Part shown: positions 8,240 to 15,375 of the stretch, in pieces
How the letters are laid out: each line of letters opens with the position of its first letter
Position numbering within the stretch: the stretch's first letter is position 1
From: Amycolatopsis bartoniae
Lineage (GTDB): Bacteria > Actinomycetota > Actinomycetes > Mycobacteriales > Pseudonocardiaceae
Reading direction: 5' to 3'
DNA: 64,000 nucleotides
NCBI RefSeq assembly: GCF_014191255.1
Contig: NZ_JACHWH010000008.1
Coordinates: forward strand, 62,001-126,000
The notes under the pieces: model-generated
What the model saw: the letters and a program-made list of their open reading frames with translations, nothing else
Database searches by the model: none
Told to the model about the DNA's origin: nothing
Made by a program: the position numbers and the translations under genes

Positions 8240-9094
8240 ATGGCTCGTATCATCGGCGGACTCGGCATTTCGCATACCCCGTCCATGGGGGTCGAGTTCG
8301 ATCGAGCAGCCGACAACGGCGCTGTCGCGACCGAGTGGCAACCCTGGTTCGAGGGCACCCGGCCAGCACGGGCGCTCCTTGAACGACTGCGGCCGGATCA
8401 CCTCGTGATCGTTTACAACGATCATCTCAACCACTTCACCCTCGACGCGTACCCGACGTTCGCCATCGGCGTCGGTAACGGTTTCCCTCAGATGGACGAA
8501 GGCTGGGGACTGCGTCCCCTCCCCGAACTCCCCGGTGACCACAGGTGGGGCATCCACCTCACGGAGCAACTCATCGAGCGTGACTTCGACCTCACGGTCT
8601 GTCAAGGGCTGGGAGTCGACCACGGCATCTTTTCGTGGCTGCCCTACCTGCTTGAGCCACCGTGGACGGTGCCGATCACTCCGATCGCGGTCAACATGAT
8701 CCGAGAACCACTGCCACGCCCTCAGCGGCTGGCCGACCTCGGCCTGGCTCTGCGTGCGGCGGTCGAGGCTCATCCGTCCGAAGAGCGCGTACTCATTGTC
8801 GCTACGGGCGGTATGTCCCATCAGATCAGCGGAGCAAGATTCGGCATCGCCAACGCTGACTTGGACAAGTGGTTCCTTCAGCAGCTGCCCGCGCATCTCG
8901 ACGATCTGCTCAAGATCGAGGTGCGGGAACTTCAGCGGCTCGGAGGGACAGAAGCCTCTGAGCTCGCCCTCTGGTATGCCATGCGTGCGGCACTGGGACC
9001 GCAGGCGGGAGTCGAGTATTCCTTCTCCAGCTTCCCAAAGATCACCGGTTGTGGGGTGCTGGTGATGACTGAGCCCGAAGAGGCGATCCGATGA
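8240..9094 (+). CDS. LigB-like class III extradiol ring-cleavage dioxygenase
   Basis: 284-residue catalytic subunit of a type II/class III extradiol dioxygenase. Conserved residues are visible: SHTPSM with His12, NDHLNHF around residues 60-66, a VDHG His at 127, GGMSHQ with His194 (the usual catalytic base) and GTEASEL with Glu238. In Sphingobium LigB, His12, His61 and Glu242 bind Fe(II) and His195 is catalytic, so the constellation is complete. It should cleave a catechol-type ring next to a hydroxyl with O2. The substrate could be protocatechuate, gallate, a methylated derivative or something else, because the accompanying genes are not the standard lig or gal set. Confidence 0.88.
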   Translation: MARIIGGLGISHTPSMGVEFDRAADNGAVATEWQPWFEGTRPARALLERLRPDHLVIVYNDHLNHFTLDAYPTFAIGVGNGFPQMDEGWGLRPLPELPGDHRWGIHLTEQLIERDFDLTVCQGLGVDHGIFSWLPYLLEPPWTVPITPIAVNMIREPLPRPQRLADLGLALRAAVEAHPSEERVLIVATGGMSHQISGARFGIANADLDKWFLQQLPAHLDDLLKIEVRELQRLGGTEASELALWYAMRAALGPQAGVEYSFSSFPKITGCGVLVMTEPEEAIR

Positions 9095-10014
9095 GAATCG
9101 GTACCGCCTTGCTGAACGGACAACCCGCCGTGGTCGCCGCCGCCAGCGACGACATGGCCGCGGCCGTGCATGCCTTCGACTCGATGGAGACACTCCTGGC
9201 CGCGCCCCGCGAGACGGCAAACGCCATCGTCGAAGAGGCGACCGCCTCCGCCCCGCGATTCGCGGTCGCTGAGCTCACCTGGCTCCCTCCCGTCCCTCGC
9301 CCTGGAAAGGTTCTCTGCGTCGCGCTGAACAACAGCGCCAACCCGGACCGGATCATCTCTGGCCCCCCGACACCGGCGCTGTTCACGAAGCCCACCACGA
9401 GCCTCACCGGGCATGACACTCCGCTGCGACTACGCGCTTCCTACGGGCGCGTGCACCCCGAGCCGGAGTTGGCGGTGGTCATCGGCATCGGCGGGTCCGA
9501 TATCCCACACGACCGCGCCCTGCGGCATGTGTACGGCTACACGGTGTTCAACGACCTCACCTCACCGACCCTCCGCGCCGAGGACACCTTTCACTACCGC
9601 GCCATCCATCCGTCGGATAGCGAACCGGACGGTGTCCGATACGTTGAAAGCTGGGTAACCTACCCGGCGCGTTACAAGGGCTCGGACACATTCGGCCCAA
9701 CCGGCCCGTGGATCGTCACGGCGGACGAAGTCGCGGACCCACACGCCCTGCGTATTGTCTGTCGGCACAACGGTCAGATCATCACCGATGACAACACCGC
9801 TAATCTGCGATTCAGCGTCGCTGAGGTGATCGCATTCGTTTCGTCGTACATGACCCTCGAGACTGGCGACGTCATCGCTATGGGCACCGCGTTGCGCCGC
9901 GCGAACTCGGGCGGTGGGGCCGTGCAGAATCTCGACCTCGTCGCGCGCGGCGGAACCGTCGAAGTCGAGATCGAGGGCCTCGGAGTGCTGCGCAACCATG
10001 TGGAGCACCGGTGA
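9091..10014 (+). CDS. Fumarylacetoacetate hydrolase-family protein
   Basis: 307-residue FAH-fold protein. The C-terminal catalytic domain shows YGRVHPEPELAVVIG (metal-binding Glu-x-Glu), YGYTVFNDLTSPTLR, a TGPWIVTADEV segment and the ending MGTALRRANSGGGAVQ plus GGTVEVEIEGLGVLRN, all characteristic of 2-hydroxyhepta-2,4-diene-1,7-dioate isomerase/acylpyruvase relatives. The Mg-dependent enzyme would hydrolyse, isomerise or decarboxylate a ring-cleavage product. It overlaps the dioxygenase stop by 4 nt. The exact reaction cannot be read from sequence. Confidence 0.88.
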   Translation: MRIGTALLNGQPAVVAAASDDMAAAVHAFDSMETLLAAPRETANAIVEEATASAPRFAVAELTWLPPVPRPGKVLCVALNNSANPDRIISGPPTPALFTKPTTSLTGHDTPLRLRASYGRVHPEPELAVVIGIGGSDIPHDRALRHVYGYTVFNDLTSPTLRAEDTFHYRAIHPSDSEPDGVRYVESWVTYPARYKGSDTFGPTGPWIVTADEVADPHALRIVCRHNGQIITDDNTANLRFSVAEVIAFVSSYMTLETGDVIAMGTALRRANSGGGAVQNLDLVARGGTVEVEIEGLGVLRNHVEHR

Positions 10015-10445
10015 CAGCCAGGTGTGTACCGCCCGCGGAACGCGCAGCGATCGAGGAACTCAATGCTCGCTTCGCCTGGGCTCTCGACCTAGGCGAGTTC
10101 GACAACTTGCGACAGGTGTTCACTTCCGAGGCGCGATACGTCAGCGGGGAAAGGATCTATGCGGGTGTCGACGCCATTGTCTCCAGATTCACGGCACGGA
10201 CAGGACCTCGCACGACCCGGCACGGCTGGAGTAGCCTGACGCTGCAGGCCACGGGCGACAAGATCTACGGCCTCAGCAGCTGGTATACCTTCGCCGCGAA
10301 CCAGGACGCGCCAATATCGGGAACCGGCGTCTATCTGGTGGCTGATTTCGTCGACATCTACGTCTCCATCGCCGACGTTGGTTGGCGCATTGCCGAGCGG
10401 ACAATTCACCCTGTATTCAAAGATGAGCGGTTGGCTCCAACATGA
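10011..10445 (+). CDS. SnoaL/NTF2-like protein
   Basis: 144-residue single-domain protein of the NTF2/SnoaL_4 group. IEELNARFAWALDLGEFDNLRQVFTSEARYV at the N-terminus and the closing strand VGWRIAERTI are typical. Members act as dehydratases, cyclases, isomerases or small oxygenase subunits. The start is GTG 10011, overlapping the preceding stop. In this operon it may dehydrate or isomerise an intermediate; that is inference from context. Confidence 0.75.
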   Translation: MTARCVPPAERAAIEELNARFAWALDLGEFDNLRQVFTSEARYVSGERIYAGVDAIVSRFTARTGPRTTRHGWSSLTLQATGDKIYGLSSWYTFAANQDAPISGTGVYLVADFVDIYVSIADVGWRIAERTIHPVFKDERLAPT

Positions 10446-11071
10446 ATTCGTTCCCTGACCAAGCTGAGGACTCCTTGGCTCGCCTGCGCGACGTGCCCAA
10501 GGCGCCGGGTCCGGCGCGCACTGCACTCCTGGGGCCCGAGGAACTGACCGCGGAGCAGGCCGAACTGCACGCCACAATCGCTCACGGTCCCAGAGCCGAA
10601 CAGACATCGGTCCCCCTGATCGACTGCGAAGGTAGGCTGCTTGGCCCATTCGCTTTGATGCTGCTCGCTCCCGCCGTCGGAGCAGCTGTCCAGCAAGTCG
10701 GTGCCGTCCTCCGCACCAGGACTGAGCTCTCACCCCGTTCACGGGAACTTGCGATACTCACCGTGGCGGCGCACCGTCGGTCGAGGTTCGAGTGGGAAGC
10801 CCATCAAGGCGCGGCCCTCGAGGCAGGGCTAGAGGTGGCGCAATTACAACAGATTCTGGACGGTGTGATTCCGGACGACCTGAGCGAGGAGGACCGCTGC
10901 GTCGTCAGCACCGCGAACGAACTGTTGACGCAAGGCTCACTCGGGGACGCTGACTACGAATCAGCCCTACGCATACTCGGCGAGAAACGGCTCGCCGAAC
11001 TGATCTGGTTGGTCGGCTACTACAGCATGCTCGCGGTAGCTCTCGCTACGCTGCGGCCGGAATCGTCATGA
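10442..11071 (+). CDS. Carboxymuconolactone decarboxylase-like protein
   Basis: 209-residue all-helical protein. LSPRSRELAILTVAAHRRSRFEWEAHQGAALEAGLEVAQLQQI is the CMD core, with the conserved Glu-Trp-x-x-His (EWEAH) arrangement of PcaC relatives and no CxxC, so it is not an AhpD-type peroxidase. A second half-domain (DRCVVSTANELLTQGSL to LIWLVGYYSMLAVAL) completes the fold. In the beta-ketoadipate route PcaC decarboxylates a lactone, followed by enol-lactone hydrolase PcaD; here the next gene is also an alpha/beta hydrolase. The overlap with both neighbours is 4 nt. Confidence 0.85.
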   Translation: MNSFPDQAEDSLARLRDVPKAPGPARTALLGPEELTAEQAELHATIAHGPRAEQTSVPLIDCEGRLLGPFALMLLAPAVGAAVQQVGAVLRTRTELSPRSRELAILTVAAHRRSRFEWEAHQGAALEAGLEVAQLQQILDGVIPDDLSEEDRCVVSTANELLTQGSLGDADYESALRILGEKRLAELIWLVGYYSMLAVALATLRPESS

Positions 11072-11847
11072 CGGCCTTCGTCGCTCGGGCCGGCACCGGG
11101 CTCCTTCGAGGAGACGATGTCGGCGAAGGAGACCCCCTCGTTTTCCTGCACGGCTTCTCACTTGACCGGCGCATGTGGGTTCACCAGACCAGCGCATTGT
11201 CGGAGTCCAGGCGAGTCGTGACATACGACCTGCGAGGATTCGGCGAGTCCTCGCCGCCGGAGCCGGTCCGACATCATGCAGACGACCTTATCGAACTGCT
11301 GGAGTACCAACAGTTCGATAGACCAGTCGATCTGGTGGGGCTATCGCTGGGAGCGAATGTCGCGCTGGCAGTCGCGGTCATGAGTCCGGAACGCGTACGC
11401 CGGCTTGTGCTGGCCTCACCCGGGCTCACCGGCCACAGATGGAGTGAAACTCGTCCCCCGGACGCCGCACTTGCGTATGCGCGCGTGCACAGCGTCGAAG
11501 AGACCAAGGAATATTGGCTCCGACATCCGATCTTCGCATCGTTGAATCAGCATCCGGACGCCAGTGACCGGGTTCGTCAGATGATTACTGACTACAGCGG
11601 CGAGCATTGGCGGGGCAGACACGTTACGGCCCCTCTGCCATCTGTGATGAGCAGACTCGCCGACACTGCCCTGCCGGTCCTGATCATCAATGGCGAATGG
11701 GACGTGCCAGGCTACCTGGACATTGGCAACGTTCTCGTAGAGTCGATTGCGGGCGCCGAGCGAGTAGTTCTCGCGCAGTGCGGTCACATGGCACCGCTGG
11801 AACAACCGGAAAAGTTCAATGAGCTTCTCCGGCGATTTCTTGCATAG
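11068..11847 (+). CDS. Alpha/beta hydrolase, PcaD-like
   Basis: 259-residue alpha/beta hydrolase. The oxyanion-hole segment FLHGFSLDRRMW, nucleophile elbow GLSLGAN (Ser), acid region INGEWD (Asp) and CGHMAPLEQPEKFN (His) form a full catalytic triad. Length and motif spacing resemble 3-oxoadipate enol-lactonases and meta-cleavage product hydrolases. It is the last gene of the operon; the next 350 bases hold only decayed DNA. It probably hydrolyses an enol-lactone or a C-C bond in a ring-cleavage product. Confidence 0.88.
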   Translation: MTAFVARAGTGLLRGDDVGEGDPLVFLHGFSLDRRMWVHQTSALSESRRVVTYDLRGFGESSPPEPVRHHADDLIELLEYQQFDRPVDLVGLSLGANVALAVAVMSPERVRRLVLASPGLTGHRWSETRPPDAALAYARVHSVEETKEYWLRHPIFASLNQHPDASDRVRQMITDYSGEHWRGRHVTAPLPSVMSRLADTALPVLIINGEWDVPGYLDIGNVLVESIAGAERVVLAQCGHMAPLEQPEKFNELLRRFLA

Positions 11848-11885
11848 CAGCGAGACGGGTCGAAGCGCTGCCGTGAGCCGACTGC

Positions 11886-12043
11886 CGGTCGTACCTCGCG
11901 CGGGCCGCCTGAAGATTCCCTCGATGCGTGGCTGCCCAGGCGGCGAGTACCTCCAATGGAACGAGCAACGTGCGACCGAACTCCGTCAGTTCGTACTCGA
12001 CGCGCGGCGGCAACGTGGCGCAGACGGTACTCCACCCCGACCG
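11886..12043 (-). pseudogene. HxlR regulator C-terminal remnant
   Basis: The minus strand reads PPRVEYELTEFGRTLLVPLE, then VLAAWAATHRGNLQAARARYD, the unmistakable second half of an HxlR-family protein. Its N-terminal half is missing: upstream (higher coordinates) the same DNA becomes a DNA methyltransferase fragment. The junction lies around 12035-12043. No start codon or promoter is retained. Confidence 0.7.
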
Positions 12044-12196
12044 CGCGCCGCCCGAGCCGGACGGCTTCCACCAGGATCGTGCCGACACCGCACATCGGAT
12101 CGAGCACCAGCTCGCCGGGAGGCGTGTAGCGGACAACGGCTGGCGGACGACCTCCGGCAGCATCTTCGCCGGATGCGCGGTCGAGGTCGGCACGTA
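12034..12196 (-). pseudogene. DNA methyltransferase C-terminal remnant
   Basis: The minus strand reads PTSTAHPAKMLPEVV and, after a frame change, LVLDPMCGVGTILVEAVRLGRRAVGVEY. HPAKM followed by the DPMxGxGT SAM motif and a VGVEY segment is typical of site-specific DNA methylases of the N4/N6 (TRM11-like/D12) groups carried on mobile elements. Only about 50 codons remain, fused end-on to the HxlR remnant. Confidence 0.65.
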
Positions 12197-12928
12197 GTTG
12201 TTCTTACGCTGCGTTGCTGGCGAGGACTGCTCGCTGTTCTGTGGGCGCTGCAAGCGAGCGGGCATCACCCAGCGGCTCATCGTCCAGCACACCGTCAACT
12301 CCCGAGGCAGCGAATACACCTACTTCTTCTGCCGCAACAAGCAGAACGGCAGCTGCGAAGCCCCGCACATCAACGTCGCCCTCATCGAAGACGCGGTGGA
12401 GAACCACTACGCGACGATCCGCTTCAGTGCCCAGTTCGTCGCCACCGTCCGCGCCGAGGTCGCCCGCGCCATCGACGAGCAAGAAGCCTCCGAGCGACTG
12501 CTCCACAAACAACCCACCACCGAGTTGAAGTCGCTGGACACCCGCGAAGAGAACCTCATCGAACTGGCGGCCGATTCCACCATCGGACAGGAGAAGATCA
12601 GGACCAAGCTCCGCGAGATCGCCCGCCAACGACGACGCCTGACCGAACGGCTCACCACCACGACCGAGAACCTTTCCGACAGCGCCCGGCTCATCGAGGC
12701 CGCGCTCACCCTGCTGGAGAACCCCCAAGAGCTCTACCGCCGCTGCGACGAGCAGCAACGTCGGATGCTCAACCAGGCGATCTTCCATAGTCTCTACGTC
12801 GATGACGACCAGATCGCCGACCACGGTCTCCGGGAGCCCTTCGCCCAACTGCACGCCGTCCAGAGCGACTGGCAGAGCACCGACGTGACCCTGCCGGAGC
12901 CACGAACCGACACTCGGCCCCGACATGC

Positions 12929-12966
12929 CAACAGGGCCACCTCCCGAAAGGGAGGCAGCCCTGTTG
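12929..12966 (-). terminator. Hairpin downstream of tRNA-Ala
   Basis: Perfect arms CAACAGGGC (12929-12937) and GCCCTGTTG (12958-12966) enclose an inner CTCCC-gaaa-GGGAG stem. On the minus strand it lies about 70 nt past the tRNA-Ala 3' end and is its probable terminator. There is no long U-tract. Confidence 0.7.
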
Positions 12967-13035
12967 CTACCGACGGTGTCCAGGTCCTACTAGGCAGCGT
13001 TGTTTCGGTGCCGTGTTCTGGTAAGACCCCTAAGG

Positions 13036-13108
13036 TGGAGCTAAGGGGACTCGAACCCCTGACCCCCTCACTGCCAGTGAGGTGCGCTACCAGCTGCGCC
13101 ATAGCCCC
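13036..13108 (-). tRNA. tRNA-Ala (GGC)
   Basis: 73-nt tRNA on the minus strand. The acceptor stem GGGGCTA pairs with TAGCTCC, followed by discriminator A; CCA is not encoded. The anticodon arm is CCTCA-CTGGCAG-TGAGG with anticodon GGC (alanine codons GCC/GCU). The T-arm contains the GTTCGAGTC core. It lies at the junction between the decayed island and normal high-GC chromosome, and the serine recombinase frame runs into its antisense strand. Confidence 0.95.
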
Positions 13109-13195
13109 GTGTTGTTGCTGAGAAGTACTCTACAAGAACCCTGCACGAACCTTGCACGGGGGGTCCACAACCACGGGACCCCCCGTGCGGCGAGG

Positions 13196-13972
13196 TCAGG
13201 ACTGGCCCACCAGGTTGGTCAGCCAGTTCGCGTCGCTCCAGTTCAGTTGTGTCGTGCCGTGCAGGATGGTCGGCGTGCCCTGGAAGCTCGGGTCCGCCGA
13301 GATCTTCGTCAGCGCGTCGTTCAGCTGCTGGTTGTACGTTCCGTTGTTCACGCAGGTGGCGAACTCGGGGGCGGTGATCCCCAGGTCCTTGCCCAGCTGG
13401 ATGAGCTGCGTGTTGTCGTACCCGCGCTGGCCCTCTTCCGGCTGCTTGGCGAACAGGCTGTCGTGGTAGGCGGTGAACTTGCCCTGGTCCGCGGCGCACA
13501 GCGAGGCGTTCTCCGACGCCAGCGAGTAGCCCGGCGGGTCCGAGCGGCTGTTGAGCAGCGGGATCATGTGGTACGTGACCTGCAGGTTCCCCGCCTCGAT
13601 CTGCTGCTCGATCTGCTGTCCGTAGGCCTTCTGCAACTGCCCGCAGTACGGGCACAGGAAGTCGGCGTAGATGTCGATCTTCGCTTTGGCGTCGTCGCGG
13701 CCCGAGACCACCGTGGCGTCGTGGCGCTCGTTCGCCGAGTCCAGTGCGGCGTTCGTCGTCACCGGCGGGATCGCCTGGCCCGCCGTCTGGTTCTTCGACG
13801 AGTTCGTCCAGATCACGCCGCCGATGACGAGGGCGGCCAGAACCACCACGGCGACGACCACGACGATCGTCCTCCGGTTGCCGCCCGACGATCCGCGCGC
13901 CTGCGCCACCGCCCGTGCGCCCGCCGTCTGCGACTGGCGGCGTTTGCGTGCGGCCCGCTCCGCTCCACCCAC
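13196..13972 (-). CDS. Membrane-anchored DsbA-like thioredoxin-fold protein
   Basis: Approximately 258-residue protein with a basic N-terminus, one membrane segment (IVVVVAVVVLAALVIGGVIW, about residues 36-55) and an extracytoplasmic thioredoxin fold with active site FLCPYCGQL. The C-terminal cis-Pro region is GTPTILHG. The family is DsbA/thioredoxin_4 (DSBA oxidoreductase). The start is taken at GTG 13972, 10 nt after AAAGGA; a TTG at 13981 would sit too close to that site. It is in an operon with the MauE/DoxX-like protein immediately upstream, a pairing used for extracytoplasmic disulfide exchange. Confidence 0.88.
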   Translation of the reverse strand: MGGAERAARKRRQSQTAGARAVAQARGSSGGNRRTIVVVVAVVVLAALVIGGVIWTNSSKNQTAGQAIPPVTTNAALDSANERHDATVVSGRDDAKAKIDIYADFLCPYCGQLQKAYGQQIEQQIEAGNLQVTYHMIPLLNSRSDPPGYSLASENASLCAADQGKFTAYHDSLFAKQPEEGQRGYDNTQLIQLGKDLGITAPEFATCVNNGTYNQQLNDALTKISADPSFQGTPTILHGTTQLNWSDANWLTNLVGQS

Positions 13973-13977
13973 TTCTT

Positions 13978-14487
13978 TCAAATCCTTTCTGCTTCTTGCG
14001 CCGGGACCGGCTGCTGCCCGGACCGCAGCCAGCCGTCGACCGCGAACTTCGTCCGGGAACGCGCGATCAGCCAGCCGGCGAGCACGAGGAAGCCCACGTC
14101 ACGCGCTATTTCCTGGGGGTACTGCGTCTGCCCCGCCGCCACCTGGCCACCGCCACCGAAACAGCCGCAGTCGATGGTGAGCCCGCGGGCCCACGACTGC
14201 GACACCCCGGCGATGAACAGCACCAGCAGCACGGCGGAACCGACCGCCGCCGCCCTGGTGAGCAGGCCGGCGAGCAGCAGCACGCCGAGCGCCAGCTCGA
14301 ACAGCGGCAGCGCGGTGGCCACGGGGTGCACGACGGCGTCGGGCAGCAGCTGGTACGCCTTGACCGCGAGGTACGTCTGACCGGGGTCGGCGAGCTTGAT
14401 CGACCCCGACGTGAGCCACACCGCGGACAGGCCCAGCCGGACCACCGTCCCGACGGCGTCGAGTACGGGTTGGGAAGGCCGGAACAC
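13978..14487 (-). CDS. MauE/DoxX-family membrane protein
   Basis: 169-residue protein with four hydrophobic segments and a Cys pair in DCGCFGGGG between helices 3 and 4. It begins with LGLSAVWLTSGSIKLADP, the typical DoxX/MauE entry. MauE-type proteins shuttle electrons to periplasmic thioredoxin-like partners, and the next gene is exactly such a partner with a few bases of overlap or spacing. The GTG start is the first in frame. It is divergent from the solute-binding protein at 14557. Confidence 0.85.
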   Translation of the reverse strand: MFRPSQPVLDAVGTVVRLGLSAVWLTSGSIKLADPGQTYLAVKAYQLLPDAVVHPVATALPLFELALGVLLLAGLLTRAAAVGSAVLLVLFIAGVSQSWARGLTIDCGCFGGGGQVAAGQTQYPQEIARDVGFLVLAGWLIARSRTKFAVDGWLRSGQQPVPAQEAERI

Positions 14488-14556
14488 GCGCTTAGGCTAT
14501 CGGCGAGTCCTGAGAAACTTGTGAGGTCACGCCGCACGCGCGGGAAGGAGCAGCAG

Positions 14557-15375
14557 GTGCCGCTCGTTCGGGTGATACTCGCGCTCCTCCTGCTCACCGG
14601 CCTCACGGCCTGTTCCTCCGCCGATCCGAACACCCTCCTCGGCAAGGCCGACGACGGGCACCTCACCATCGGCATCCGCTTCGACCAGCCAGGACTCGCC
14701 GAGCACACCCTCGACGGCCGGTTCACCGGCTTCGACGTGGACGTCGCCGAGTTCGTCGCCGAGCAGCTCGGCGTGCACCCCTCGGGCATCACCTGGCGCG
14801 AGACCACGTCCGCGACCCGGGAGACCGACCTCACGTCCGGCACGGTCGACCTGGTCGTCGCCACCTACTCCATCACCGACCAGCGCAAGCAGGTCATCGC
14901 GTTCGCCGGGCCGTACTTCGAGACGGGCCAGGACCTGCTCGTCCGCCGGTCCGACACCGCGATCACCGGGCCGGAGACGCTCAACGGCCGCCGCCTGTGC
15001 TCGGTCACCGGCTCCACGCCCGCGCAGGAGGTCAAGAAGCGGTTCGCGCAGGCCGTGCAGCTGGTCGAGTACCCGCGTTACCCGGACTGCGTGACCGCGC
15101 TACTCGCCGGACAGGTGGACGCCGTGACCACCGATGGGGTGATCCTCGCCGGTTACGTGACGCAGAACCCCGAGCTGCTCAAGGTCGTCGGCAGGCCGTT
15201 CTCCACCGAGCGCTACGGCATCGGCCTGCGCCAGGGCGACCCCCAGGGCCAGGCCGCGCTCGACGACGCGATCCGCAAGATGATCGACACCGGCCGCTGG
15301 GCGGAGTCGCTGCGCGTGAACATCGGCCCGTCCGGTTATCCGCTGCCCGCCCCGCCCGCCGTGACCGAACGATGA
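14557..15375 (+). CDS. Extracellular solute-binding lipoprotein (glutamate-type)
   Basis: 272-residue family 3 solute-binding protein. The start is GTG 14557 with GGAAGGAG 6 nt upstream; the signal ends at lipobox LTAC. FTGFDVDVAEFVAEQLGV, DLVVATYSITDQRKQVIAFAGPYFETGQDLLV and GQVDAVTTDGVILAGY are hallmarks of amino-acid-binding GluB/GlnH proteins. No ABC permease or ATPase gene is adjacent, so it either serves a transporter encoded elsewhere or senses amino acids. Its stop overlaps the ATG of the hrpB helicase (ATGA), an odd functional partner. Confidence 0.88.
   Translation: MPLVRVILALLLLTGLTACSSADPNTLLGKADDGHLTIGIRFDQPGLAEHTLDGRFTGFDVDVAEFVAEQLGVHPSGITWRETTSATRETDLTSGTVDLVVATYSITDQRKQVIAFAGPYFETGQDLLVRRSDTAITGPETLNGRRLCSVTGSTPAQEVKKRFAQAVQLVEYPRYPDCVTALLAGQVDAVTTDGVILAGYVTQNPELLKVVGRPFSTERYGIGLRQGDPQGQAALDDAIRKMIDTGRWAESLRVNIGPSGYPLPAPPAVTER

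Larger units (their letters stand above)
12198..13121 (+). pseudogene. Large serine recombinase, C-terminal remnant
   Basis: The frame encodes the zinc-ribbon and coiled-coil portion of a large serine integrase. CGRCKRAGITQR with FFCRNKQNGSCEAPHINVALIEDAVENHY forms the four-Cys ribbon. A long helical stretch follows (EEASERLLHK to IARQRRRLTERL), ending YRRCDEQQRRMLNQAIF.SLYVDDD, typical for this group. The N-terminal catalytic domain with the nucleophilic Ser is absent, so it cannot recombine. After about residue 240 the frame reads through a perfect hairpin and then antisense to the tRNA-Ala gene (LRGLEPLTPSLPV), so the true coding end is probably near 12.9 kb. It marks the boundary of an inserted element. 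Confidence 0.75.

Noticed and set aside
13040-13121. C-terminal extension of the recombinase reading LRGLEPLTPSLPV
   Set aside because: This is the antisense of a tRNA gene, a well-known annotation artefact; the true protein end is probably upstream.
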